A DNA stretch of 8,143 nt from CAYRVX01 sp964642165. GTDB lineage: Bacteria; Planctomycetota; Phycisphaerae; SM23-33. Below the pieces are notes generated by a model, which was given only the letters and a program-made list of their open reading frames with translations, was not told the DNA's origin and searched no databases. Where the stretch lies: positions 1-8,143 of the forward strand of contig CAZXOC010000318.1 of assembly GCA_964642165.1 (NCBI GenBank). The letters run 5' to 3'. The translations under genes were made by a program, and so were the position numbers. How positions within the stretch are numbered: position 1 is the first letter of the stretch; each line of letters starts with the position of its first letter. This document shows positions 1 to 7,289 of the stretch, in pieces.

Positions 1-1
1 G

Positions 2-64
2 GCGGGCCTCATCTCGTCATGGAACGACCTGCCCGATAGCGTCCGCTCCCCCATCACGGCGCTG
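2..64 (+). other. Possible 3' end of a plus-strand gene entering from the left edge
   Basis: Reading from base 2, the first 21 codons give AGLISSWNDLPDSVRSPITAL, with G or C in nearly every third position. The pattern (aliphatic, Ser/Trp, Leu-Pro, charged, Ile, Ala-Leu) reminds me of the last residues of planctomycete proteins that end in a segment like AWPTLPEAIRAGILALV. I recall that pattern only from general familiarity. No stop codon follows in this frame; the frame stays open far into the antisense of the next gene. If this is a real gene end, it has lost its stop or shifted frame near base 63, where a TGA lies one frame over. It would converge on the operon ending at 164. This is a weak call, and the segment may be chance open frame. 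Confidence 0.2.
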
Positions 65-141
65 AGCCCGGACGACGCCCGGCGGTCGGGCGGATCGATC
101 GCTCGGCGGAACGGCGCGACCCCCCCGGTTCACGCCGCACC

Positions 142-161
142 GTCGCAACGGGCCCGGCGAC
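142..161 (-). terminator. Weak GC-rich hairpin downstream of the operon
   Basis: GTCGC (142-146) and GCGAC (157-161) form a 5-bp perfect inverted repeat, and the intervening bases contain the palindrome CGGGCCCG (149-156). It lies 2 nt beyond the stop codon at 164-166 in the direction of transcription. There is no T-run after it on the minus strand, so it is not a classical intrinsic terminator. It could only slow polymerase or stabilise the 3' end. The rest of 65-141 holds nothing I recognise. Confidence 0.2.
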
Positions 162-163
162 AA

Positions 164-3100
164 TCACTCCTCGACCACCACGCGGAAGCCGACGTTGAAG
201 ACCTTGCGCCACGACGGATAGCTCAGGCGGAAGGCGCTGCGGCAGCGCTTGGGTCGGTCGCGCCACGAGCCGCCGCGAACGACGATACGATCGGCCTCGC
301 CGGGCGTTTCCCGGCCGTCCTGCGCCTTGTACGGATACGGCCGGTACGCCGAGCGCGTCCACTCCCACGCATTGCCGTGCATGTCGTACAGGCCCCATGC
401 GTTGGGCTTGTAGCCGCCCACGTCGGCCGTGACGAGTTGGCCGTCGTCGACGCCATCGACCCGCGGCGTCACGTCGGCCGTGTGGCGCCCGTCGGTATCG
501 TAGGCGAGCTCGCGGATCGTCGCATCGGCCAGGTTGGCGAACGCGGAGAAGTTCGCGCTCGCCTCGCCATACCACAGCGCGCCGGCCGTGCCCGCCCGGC
601 AGGCGTATTCCCACTGCGCCTCCGTCGGCAGGGCGGCGGTGAGCTTCGCCTTCGCCGACAGCCAGCGGCAGAACGCCGTCGCCTCGGCCTGGGAGACGCG
701 GACCACCGGCTGGGCGGGATGGTTCAGCCGCCAACCGAGGTGCTTCTCGCTGAAGACCCACGAGCCCTTGTGCTCGAAGCGGCTGTCGTGGGTCGCTTCG
801 AAGCGCCGGTACTGCTCGTTGGTCACCTCACACTGGCCGATCCAGAGCGGCTTCGGCACGCTCACCCGGCAAACGGGCTGCTCGTCGCGCTCGCCGCCGG
901 CGTCGCCCATCACGAACTGGCCCGCCGGGATGCGAACCAGCGCAAGCTTCACGCCCTCGCCCAGGTCGATCGTCCGCCTGGCGGGCCTGCCTTGGCGGCG
1001 CCTCGCCTCGGCGGCGTCGAACGGCCAGCCGGGCACCTGGAGCTTGGGATTGACGATCGGGGCGGGCCGCTTCGGCGTGATCGGGTCCACGCGCCGCCGG
1101 GGCGCTTCCGGGTACGCTTCCGGATCGTCCTCCAGCCCCGCGTAGAGCTGCCGGAGCCGTCGCCGCCGGCCGTGCAACGTCTTCGTCTTGCGGAGGCCCG
1201 CCACCTCTCGCCACGTGCCGTGGCACGGACCGTTCAGGTCGATCCACGTGAGAAGTCGGTCCCACGCGGCCGCGTCGAGCTTCACGCCGTGATGGCCCTT
1301 GAGGAGCATCTGCACCAGTTCGGAGGTGTCGGCGTGGAACTCGCCCGGCGGCAGAAGGCGGATGTCGCTCTCGAATCCGCCGATTCGGATGTACCGGCGC
1401 AGCTCGACGTACGATGGCGGGAACACGCCGCCATACTTGGTGACGGCCTGCGCCGCCTTCACGCCGCGGAGTTCCCGCAATTGCGGATCCCCGTTCCTCA
1501 GCGCGAAGACTCGGCCCTGTTCGGCCCGCAGGTCGGGAAGGGCCCTGCCGTGCCGCTGCTTGCCGTCGTGGCAGGCCACGCAGTGCCGGTCCAGGACCAG
1601 TTGGACGTCCCGGGAGAAGCTGAAGCCGCGCACGGGCCCGTGCCACGGCCGGATCTCGCAAGCCGCTTTCCGCACCGCGAGCCTCCTGCGCACGGACGGC
1701 AGGTCCGTCCGCTGCTCGTGGCAGCCGACGCACGAGACGATCTCGCCGGGCATGGCGACGGTCCAGCTCCGCATGAGCTGGAGGGCCCCGCCGTCCTCGT
1801 CAAGCGGCTGGATCGAGATGGGCGTGTTCGCCGGGACCCGGAAGAACGCCGACCCGTCGGCCTCCACCGGCACGGTCCCGAGGACGCGTTTCGGTTCCCA
1901 CGGCCCGTCGGTTCCCACCCGGTGGTTGATGCCGGCCATCTTCTGGTACACGAAGTGGTACGAGAACAGCCGCAGCTTCCTCACCGCTCCGCGCGGGACC
2001 TCCTTCAGGCCCGGCCCGGCGTGGATGTCCTCGATGTAGAACAGCCCGTCCTTGCGTTTCATGTCAACGCGGTCGGCGATCACGGGTGGCCGCACCCGCG
2101 CCGCGAGCGGGATCGGCTCTTGAAGGGTGTAGCCCTCCGATTCCCTCACCCGCGTGATGTTGTCGAAGACGTCCACCAGGTAGATGCCCCACAGGTCTCC
2201 CGGCGTGGGTTTGGCCGAGACGAGGAAGTACTTTCCGGCCGCCGCGTTGTCCGTCGGGTCGGCCAACGGCATCGGGTGGAGGAACTTGGGCCAACTGTGC
2301 TCGGTGAGCTTGTCCTGGATCAGGGGCTCGACAGGCTGCCCGCGACTCGGGATTCGCCGCACGACCCCGCGATGGGCGTTCAGCCCGCGCCCGCTGTCGA
2401 AGACCACCAGCTCGCCCACCCTCCCGACGTGATGCCCGGTGACGATGCCGGCGACCCGCGTCGGCTGCCCCGGGATGGGGCGGGCGTAGAAAACGCCGTT
2501 CGGCCAGTACTCCCCGCTGCCGTAGAACTCCCTCTGGTTCGTGCCGTCGGGGTTCATCGCAAACAGGTAGCGGCCCCAGACGTGCGGGATGTCGGTGTAC
2601 TCCCACCGCAGGTAGAGGATCTGCCCATCGCCCGTGACGGTCGGGCAGTAGTTGTGGTCCTGGTCGAAGGCGAGCTGGCGTGTGTTTCGCCCGTCCGCGT
2701 CGGTGACGTACAGCATCCCGACGTTGACCGAGGCATTGCAGGGAACGCCCTGGAGGGGCGCCGTGGAGATGAACGCAATCCGCTCGTCCGGCAGGTAGCA
2801 GCCGTCGTAGTTGTGCACGTCGCCCATGCCGGCGGGCGTGACCTGCCGCGGCTCACCGGCCCGGACGCTCCGGCCCGAGCGGGCCAGCGGCACCTCGAAC
2901 ACCTGCCACTTGCGCTGATCGTCCGGCATGGAGAACAGCATCCGCCTCGCATCGAAGTGCAGCTCGACGTCGCACACCAGCCGCATCTCCGGCGGCCTGT
3001 AGACCGTCGTCAGCCTGCCATCCGGGCCCACCGGCGAGAGAAGGGCGATCTCATTGTCCCAGTGATGCACGTTGGCGATGCGATCGTGCTGCCAGGAGCT

Positions 3101-3601
3101 CTGTCGCGGCAGGCCGATAAACTCGCCCAGTCCTCGCCCGGTGCCTTTCGGCCGGCGCGGGTCGCCCACGGGCTTCCGCTTGATCAGCAGCAGCTTGCCG
3201 AACCCCAACAGCGGGTTCGCCAGCAACGCCTCATCCCTGAGTGCGGCGATCTGCTCGAGCTCCCTCAGCGCCGCGGGCTCCCGCGCCGCCAGGGCCTTGC
3301 GAATCCCGGGCAGCCCCTTCTCGCAGGCGGCCAGGCGGGCCAGGTACGCCCGCCCGTTCGGATACCGCTTGCCGAACGTCTTCGTCAGGTCCGCCACGGC
3401 CAACCGCGCGGCCGGCAGGTTCAGGGCGTCCAGCTCGGCGTTGGCCGCAGCGAACGGATCGGCGTCCATCGGCTCGGCGACCTTGGCAACCTGCGCGACC
3501 TTCGCCGCCTCCTTCGCCTTCCGCGGCGCGGCCGCGGCTGCCGGCACGAGACAACCCAGCGCCAACACGGCAGCGAACCGTCGCAAACCAACGTCTCCCA
3601 T
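164..3601 (-). CDS. Secreted HZS-alpha-like beta-propeller / di-haem cytochrome c / SUMF1 (FGE-like) fusion protein
   Basis: The product is 1145 residues. Residues 1-25 are a signal peptide (Arg7-Arg8, hydrophobic run, AAAAA before a probable cleavage near 25). Residues 26-160 are an Ala/Lys-rich N-terminal region. Residues about 170-620 resemble the hydrazine synthase alpha subunit middle domain, with propeller-blade motifs of the YVTDADGRN (298-306) and AMNPDGTN (348-355) kind. Two haem c sites follow: CVGCH (624-628) and CVACH (674-678). WIDLNGPCHGTW (786-797) is, as I recall, a conserved block of these planctomycete proteins. Residues about 878-1145 are a SUMF1/FGE-sulfatase domain: EVTNEQYRRF (925-934), LPTEAQWEYACRAGT (991-1005), GLYDMHGNAWEW (1070-1081), VRGGSW (1108-1113) and GFRVV (1138-1142). 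The ATG at 3601 is chosen because it opens the signal peptide and follows GGAG at 9 nt. The frame extends upstream to 3874, but that part overlaps the previous gene. Synthesis of hydrazine is not implied, since the beta and gamma partner subunits are absent here. The likely role is a periplasmic electron-transfer or binding protein; the substrate is unknown. Confidence 0.88.
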   Translation of the reverse strand: MGDVGLRRFAAVLALGCLVPAAAAAPRKAKEAAKVAQVAKVAEPMDADPFAAANAELDALNLPAARLAVADLTKTFGKRYPNGRAYLARLAACEKGLPGIRKALAAREPAALRELEQIAALRDEALLANPLLGFGKLLLIKRKPVGDPRRPKGTGRGLGEFIGLPRQSSWQHDRIANVHHWDNEIALLSPVGPDGRLTTVYRPPEMRLVCDVELHFDARRMLFSMPDDQRKWQVFEVPLARSGRSVRAGEPRQVTPAGMGDVHNYDGCYLPDERIAFISTAPLQGVPCNASVNVGMLYVTDADGRNTRQLAFDQDHNYCPTVTGDGQILYLRWEYTDIPHVWGRYLFAMNPDGTNQREFYGSGEYWPNGVFYARPIPGQPTRVAGIVTGHHVGRVGELVVFDSGRGLNAHRGVVRRIPSRGQPVEPLIQDKLTEHSWPKFLHPMPLADPTDNAAAGKYFLVSAKPTPGDLWGIYLVDVFDNITRVRESEGYTLQEPIPLAARVRPPVIADRVDMKRKDGLFYIEDIHAGPGLKEVPRGAVRKLRLFSYHFVYQKMAGINHRVGTDGPWEPKRVLGTVPVEADGSAFFRVPANTPISIQPLDEDGGALQLMRSWTVAMPGEIVSCVGCHEQRTDLPSVRRRLAVRKAACEIRPWHGPVRGFSFSRDVQLVLDRHCVACHDGKQRHGRALPDLRAEQGRVFALRNGDPQLRELRGVKAAQAVTKYGGVFPPSYVELRRYIRIGGFESDIRLLPPGEFHADTSELVQMLLKGHHGVKLDAAAWDRLLTWIDLNGPCHGTWREVAGLRKTKTLHGRRRRLRQLYAGLEDDPEAYPEAPRRRVDPITPKRPAPIVNPKLQVPGWPFDAAEARRRQGRPARRTIDLGEGVKLALVRIPAGQFVMGDAGGERDEQPVCRVSVPKPLWIGQCEVTNEQYRRFEATHDSRFEHKGSWVFSEKHLGWRLNHPAQPVVRVSQAEATAFCRWLSAKAKLTAALPTEAQWEYACRAGTAGALWYGEASANFSAFANLADATIRELAYDTDGRHTADVTPRVDGVDDGQLVTADVGGYKPNAWGLYDMHGNAWEWTRSAYRPYPYKAQDGRETPGEADRIVVRGGSWRDRPKRCRSAFRLSYPSWRKVFNVGFRVVVEE

Positions 3602-3633
3602 GACAGCGTTCTCCAACGACGCCCCGCGGCCGT

Positions 3634-6519
3634 TCACGGACCCCCACGCCGAAGCTTCACGATGACGTACGGTGCCTGCTTCTCGAAGTCCGGCCACATG
3701 GCCCCGTTGCCGTGCTTGTCCATCACCTCGATGAAATACATGAAGTCCCATTGTGGATCGACGTGATCGCCCGGAACAACCGCCTCGTACCGCCCCCGCT
3801 TCTTCGCGGGCCTCATCTCCAGCGTCTCGTAGTCCTTCGTCTGGTTGACGATCCGGTACCGCAGCCGCACCCACTTCACGCCCGACGGGTCCGTCACGTC
3901 CGCCACGACCTTCAAGGGCTTGCCCGCCGGCGCCGTGGCGATCGGCGTATGCTTCACCGCCGGGGCGGCGTCGTCCGCCGTAACGGCCGCCGCCACCGTC
4001 TTGCCTTCCGCCGGGTAGTACGCCTTCCGACCGTCCACGTCCGCGGCCTCGATGAGGTACTCCAGGCCCCGGGCGCCTCCCTCATCCGGCACGGGCAGGC
4101 GGGCGCGGTAACACCACGGCTTGATCCGCTTCATCTGCCGCGACTGGAGCTCCCCCTCGCCGACGCGGTACTTCAGCACCACGCGGGATACGTCCTTCCT
4201 CCCCCACGCCGTCGCGTGGATGGCTGGCGGCACGGAGGGCAGAACGTTCCTGACAGGCAGGCTCACCACGCGCAGCGCAACTCGGCCATCGGGGCGGAAG
4301 TCCTTGCGCATCTTCTCCAGGTCCGCCAGGCTCTTCTCGAGCCTGGGCAGGACGTCCCTCCAGTGGCCGGACAGCCCCGAGCGACGCCGCCCGAACCGCA
4401 CGTCGCCGTGGTACACGTCCCCCGCCGCCTCGACGATCGCCGCCCAGGCCCCGACCGCCTGCTTCTCTTGATGAATCGCCTCGTCCAGCGGGAACAGGTC
4501 CTTCGTCCGCTCGAACCACCGGTAGGACAGCGCCGCCTCGATCCGCGCGGCGTGGTACTGGGCCAAGTGCGCCAGGATCCGCAGGTCCACCGTGGTGGAG
4601 TCGAACTCCCTGCTCCGCTTGCGGCCGATGCGATCCTCCGCCTTGGCCACCGCCTCCAGCACGTCCTCGGCCGTGCGAGCGAACCACGCCGCGGTCCGGC
4701 CGGCCGCGACCTTCGGCGAGGGCTCGCCCTTCAGGTACAAGTCCGCCTCCTCCCGGATGGTCAGGAACAACTGCGTATCGCCCACGCCGGCCCTGGCGTA
4801 CTCGGCCAGGCTCGCCCCTCGCGGCTGCAGCGCCGCCCAGCCGCGCGTCGTCGGGAAGTGGCGGTACGGGAACACGCACGCCGTGATCCGAGGCAGGATT
4901 CGGCTGGCCGCTTCCAGGCCGCGCTCGACGTGCGGTGCGGCCGCCTTGCCGAAACGCCGCTCGAACTCGCGCCGCCAGACCTCCGGCGGGGTGTTGGGGT
5001 TGTAGCCCAGCCGCCCGAAGAGCTGGAAGAAGTGCCAGTACCGCTCGAACTCCCAGTCGTAGTAGCGGTACTTCTTGCCGAGCAGTTCGAACGGCTCGTC
5101 GTCGTGCGGGTGGTCCTGCATCTTGGTGGCGAGCGGCTCGTTCACCTCGTAGCCCTCGCCGTCGTAGAGGTGCGTGCTGGCGGCGAAGCGGCGAACGTAC
5201 TGCCGGTCGCCCCACAGCAGCATCCGGCTCGTGCCGCCGTTCCACAGTCGCCAGTGGACCCGGTACCGCCTCGGGTACCGCAGCAGATCCGCGTAGCCGT
5301 GGCGGCGGTCGTGCTGGTTCTGCCTCGGGATGTGCGTCGGGTGGAACGGCAGGCCCATCTGCTCGCACCAGTACTTCGTGGTCATCCGGATGGGCAGGTG
5401 CATCTCGACCGCCCTGTCGATGAGATTGTCCGGGAAGTTCTTCGCCCGGGCGTCGAAGCGCATTCCCGGCCGGGCCCGCATGACGATCCGGTAGATGTCC
5501 GGCCAGAACGTCTGCATCTCGTGCCGCTTCAGCCCCGACTCGCCGTGCATGCGGAACTGGATCGCGTCGATCTCCGGCACCCGCTCGAGGAACTTCGCCA
5601 GGGCCGCCTTCGTGTACGGCACGAGGTTCTCCCGCGTCACGCCCCAGACCAGGCCCTTCGTCGGCTTCCCGGCGTGCTCGGTGGGCCCCTGCACGCCGCC
5701 GCGGTAGATGTGGTCCCAGATGCCGAGCGTGAAGCTCAGCCCGCGCTCGTGCGTCATCCGGATGACCCGGTTGAGCGATTCGAGGTTCTTCCGCTGCCGC
5801 GCGGCCGTGTAGCCGACGACCTTCACGCCTTCGTGGCCGTCGACGTCGAAGAAGTAGGGGTACGGCGGCGCGAAGTACCCGCCGTTCTCGTAGCCGAAGA
5901 TCAGCACGAACGTGTTGAAGCGGCTCTCGGCCAGCAGATCGAGGTACCGCCGCCAGTACTCGGGGTCGTGGAAGAAGCTCTCGAACGTCGCCCGGTGCAT
6001 GGTGTACTTCGACAGCGCCCGCTCGACGACGTCGGGAGCTTCCGCCACGTCCTTGACCTCGCTCAGCGGCTCGTTGGCGTCGGTGGCCCACTCGATGCGC
6101 TTCGCCACGTCCAGCAGCGCGTACATCACCCCGCGGTCGTCCCCGCCGCTGACGAGCAGCCCCCGCTTGCCGCTCCGCGAGAACCTGCGCACGCACAAGG
6201 CCTCGAACCCCTTCGGCGCGTCGGCGCCCAGTTGGCGGTGCAGCTTCGCCGCCGCCCCGCTGCCGTTGCCGAGCCCGGCGACGACCACCGCCTTGCCACC
6301 AGCCTTGTCCAGTGAGGCAGCGCGCTCCCGATCGACGCCCTTGGCCTCCAGCGCCGCGGCGAGCTTCGTCAAGCCGTGCCTGGCTGCCGGCCCGGGCGTT
6401 CGGTCGGACACGATCGAGATACCCGCGCCGGCCGCCGCCCTCGCCTGGGCAAACAGCAGCATCAGCCCGAGGAACGCCCCCGCGGTGAGCACGGGCCCGA
6501 GGAACTCTCTTCCTGCCAT
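3634..6519 (-). CDS. Large secreted TIM-barrel protein, GH20/GH67-like putative glycoside hydrolase
   Basis: The product is 961 residues. Residues 1-30 are a signal peptide (R4, hydrophobic core GPVLTAGAFLGLMLLFAQA, then RAAAGAG). Residues about 33-165 look like the alpha-glucuronidase N-terminal / GH20b-type alpha-beta domain, ending in GGDDRGVMYALLDVAKRIEW (125-144), a typical linker into the barrel. Residues about 172-500 fit a TIM barrel: LLAESRFNTFVLIFGYENG (195-213), LSFTLGIWDHIYRGG (261-275) and RMHGESG (323-329), whose Glu327 is a candidate catalytic acid by inference only. Residues about 500-740 are mostly helical. Two Ig/Fn3-like beta domains follow (about 745-845 and 850-958; for example VKWVRLRYRI at 881-890). 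The start at 6519 is supported by the signal peptide and by GGGAGA (6531-6526) 6 nt upstream. It is the first gene of a two-gene operon, 32 nt before the HZS-alpha-like gene. Substrate and exact GH family cannot be fixed by eye; the function may also be non-catalytic carbohydrate binding. Confidence 0.85.
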   Translation of the reverse strand: MAGREFLGPVLTAGAFLGLMLLFAQARAAAGAGISIVSDRTPGPAARHGLTKLAAALEAKGVDRERAASLDKAGGKAVVVAGLGNGSGAAAKLHRQLGADAPKGFEALCVRRFSRSGKRGLLVSGGDDRGVMYALLDVAKRIEWATDANEPLSEVKDVAEAPDVVERALSKYTMHRATFESFFHDPEYWRRYLDLLAESRFNTFVLIFGYENGGYFAPPYPYFFDVDGHEGVKVVGYTAARQRKNLESLNRVIRMTHERGLSFTLGIWDHIYRGGVQGPTEHAGKPTKGLVWGVTRENLVPYTKAALAKFLERVPEIDAIQFRMHGESGLKRHEMQTFWPDIYRIVMRARPGMRFDARAKNFPDNLIDRAVEMHLPIRMTTKYWCEQMGLPFHPTHIPRQNQHDRRHGYADLLRYPRRYRVHWRLWNGGTSRMLLWGDRQYVRRFAASTHLYDGEGYEVNEPLATKMQDHPHDDEPFELLGKKYRYYDWEFERYWHFFQLFGRLGYNPNTPPEVWRREFERRFGKAAAPHVERGLEAASRILPRITACVFPYRHFPTTRGWAALQPRGASLAEYARAGVGDTQLFLTIREEADLYLKGEPSPKVAAGRTAAWFARTAEDVLEAVAKAEDRIGRKRSREFDSTTVDLRILAHLAQYHAARIEAALSYRWFERTKDLFPLDEAIHQEKQAVGAWAAIVEAAGDVYHGDVRFGRRRSGLSGHWRDVLPRLEKSLADLEKMRKDFRPDGRVALRVVSLPVRNVLPSVPPAIHATAWGRKDVSRVVLKYRVGEGELQSRQMKRIKPWCYRARLPVPDEGGARGLEYLIEAADVDGRKAYYPAEGKTVAAAVTADDAAPAVKHTPIATAPAGKPLKVVADVTDPSGVKWVRLRYRIVNQTKDYETLEMRPAKKRGRYEAVVPGDHVDPQWDFMYFIEVMDKHGNGAMWPDFEKQAPYVIVKLRRGGP

Positions 6520-6569
6520 TCGATGTCTCCCGTGGGCGTCCATCGCCGGCCTGAGGCGATAGCGCGGGC

Positions 6570-6598
6570 ATTGTACCGGATCGACTTGCCCGTGTCGG
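6570..6598 (-). promoter_or_regulatory. Sigma70-like promoter of the two-gene operon
   Basis: On the minus strand CCGACA (6598-6593, 4 of 6 matches to TTGACA) is followed after exactly 17 nt by TACAAT (6575-6570, 5 of 6 matches to TATAAT). Transcription would begin near 6563, leaving a leader of about 43 nt with a GGGAGA ribosome-binding site before the ATG at 6519. No operator-like repeat overlaps it. This is a motif match only. Confidence 0.45.
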
Positions 6599-6662
6599 GG
6601 CCGAGGTGAAAGCGACCGCCGTTGGCGTACTGGGGCGCGCTGATCCGCGGGGACAACGTGAC

Positions 6663-6689
6663 CACCGATTCCACGGATGGCACGGATCA
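6663..6689. repeat. Three-unit 9-nt mini-repeat (CACSGATNN)
   Basis: CACCGATTC (6663-6671), CACGGATGG (6672-6680) and CACGGATCA (6681-6689) are three consecutive 9-nt units sharing CAC-S-GAT. Stretches of the form 'ccacggatggcacggat' are, as I recall, common intergenic junk in planctomycete and other environmental genomes, often translated as DSTDGTD. The rest of 6599-6772 shows no gene: frames there are open only because of high GC. Confidence 0.45.
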
Positions 6690-6772
6690 TGCTCCGAGGC
6701 GAGAAGAGCCCTGCAGCGGCAAGCAGGCAGCCGCCCCCCTGTCCGCAACCGGCCTGTGGGCGGCGCCAACGA

Positions 6773-6832
6773 TGTGTCAGTTCTGTGTCAACTACAAAAC
6801 CTATTGACACAAACGGGATAAGATGTAAACGT
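6773..6832 (+). promoter_or_regulatory. Operator-like cluster of three TGTGTCA sites around a TTGACA box
   Basis: TGTGTCA occurs at 6773-6779 and again at 6784-6790, 11 nt apart, which is about one helical turn on the same face. The second copy also forms an exact inverted repeat TGTGTCAA (6784-6791), 12 nt, TTGACACA (6804-6811). The right arm contains TTGACA (6804-6809), a perfect -35 box on the plus strand. The only -10 candidate at a normal distance is the poor TAAACG (6826-6831, 16-nt spacer). This arrangement is what a repressor or activator binding over a promoter looks like. The direction suggests it drives rightward transcription into the zinc-ribbon remnant region. The sequence also turns AT-richer here than on either side. 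Confidence 0.4.
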
Positions 6833-7074
6833 GTGTGGCGCCAGCAGGTATCGCGCTTATGTCTCATAGGAGTTTCGGATGTGCGTACGAAACACGCCCC
6901 TCGCCCGATGCCCGTCGCCTGGGCTCCGGGCCGCGCCATGCCCGCGCTGCACTCCGGCCGCGGCAAACCAACCACTTGCGCGCGACGGCGCGCGAAACGG
7001 CGCTTCGGCGCCGCCAGGCGGCGAAACCGAGGGGCAAGGCGAACGGCAGACGTGGAAGGCGAGAAGGACGCCTG
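6833..7074 (+). other. Gene-poor, palindrome-rich segment; only a doubtful start at 6879
   Basis: I see no convincing gene here. AGGAG (6868-6872) stands 6 nt before an ATG at 6879, and an inverted repeat GTTTCG (6872-6877) / CGAAAC (6888-6893) would place that ATG in a hairpin loop. However, the frame that follows (to 7172) is Arg/Ala/Pro-rich and runs through repeats, so it does not look like a protein. All three plus frames are open over long stretches because the DNA is GC-rich. The segment may be the leader or decayed 5' part of the small zinc-ribbon locus. Confidence 0.4.
6998..7023. repeat. Overlapping GC palindromes with a TTCG tetraloop
   Basis: CGGCGC (6998-7003), TTCG, GCGCCG (7008-7013) is a 6-bp perfect stem closed by C(TTCG)G, the very stable UUCG tetraloop in RNA. 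Overlapping it, CGCCGCC (7009-7015), A, GGCGGCG (7017-7023) is a second perfect inverted repeat. The two cannot form at once. This looks like a short REP-type intergenic element rather than a terminator, as no T-run follows. Confidence 0.45.
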
Positions 7075-7159
7075 TCCTGTCTTCGACCCTGAGGCTCTCT
7101 TCGAGCCCGAGCCTCAGAGCCGAGGGCAGACCCGAAGGGAGCGAAGTCGAACGGACGAC
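7075..7159. repeat. REP-like long palindromic element
   Basis: A 9-bp perfect inverted repeat CTGAGGCTC (7089-7097) / GAGCCTCAG (7109-7117) encloses an 11-nt loop. Outer bases TTCGAC (7082-7087) and GTCGAA (7146-7151) extend it as an imperfect larger hairpin. The sequence resembles a family of interspersed palindromes (cttcgaccctgag...) that I recall from environmental genomes. It abuts the first conserved codons of the zinc-ribbon remnant and may have replaced that gene's start codon. Confidence 0.45.
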
Positions 7160-7228
7160 AAGCGCGGGCTGAAATGTCGCTATTGCGGCTGCCGCCAGTT
7201 CCGGGTAGTATACACGCGCCGTGCTTGG

Positions 7229-7265
7229 AGCTCGTGCTGCGTAGCGATACTTCGCAGAGCAGTGC
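7229..7265. repeat. Frame-shifting palindromic insert in the zinc-ribbon gene
   Basis: This insert lies between the TGG codon of RRAW and the GGC of GKL. It contains CTGCG (7237-7241) / CGCAG (7253-7257), and inside that GTA (7241-7243), GCGA (7244-7247), TAC (7248-7250), a GNRA-type loop. Its 37 nt are not a multiple of three, and in the downstream frame it carries TAG at 7242-7244. Exact borders are uncertain by a few bases because one Gly codon expected here (AWGGK) is missing. Confidence 0.5.
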
Positions 7266-7289
7266 GGCAAGCTCATCCGCCGACGGGAG

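Noticed and set aside
377..3766. Very long plus-strand open frame (1129 codons)
   Set aside because: It is antisense to the HZS-alpha-like gene, His/Arg/Pro/Val-rich and without any domain; high GC removes stop codons from the opposite strand.
3602..3874. Upstream extension of the HZS-alpha-like frame
   Set aside because: It would overlap the preceding gene by about 240 nt and place the signal peptide internally.
3712..6315. Long plus-strand open frame (867 codons)
   Set aside because: It is antisense to the glycosidase-like gene, with the same low-complexity composition and no recognisable motif.
6462..6683. 73-codon minus-strand frame before the glycosidase-like gene
   Set aside because: It overlaps the real start of that gene in another frame, covers its promoter, and shows no known motif.
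4082..6769. Second long minus-strand frame (895 codons)
   Set aside because: It is an out-of-frame shadow of the glycosidase-like gene, Arg/Gly/Ala-rich, without signal or domains.
6520..6975. Upstream extension of the glycosidase-like frame
   Set aside because: The extra 152 residues precede a clear signal peptide with its own ribosome-binding site at 6531-6526, and they read through the promoter and mini-repeat.
6998..7023. Hairpins considered as intrinsic terminators
   Set aside because: There is no run of T after any of the stems on either strand.
6879..7172. 97-codon frame with AGGAG six nt before its ATG
   Set aside because: The start context is good, but the protein is Arg/Ala/Pro/Ser-rich, crosses several palindromes and resembles translated repeat DNA.
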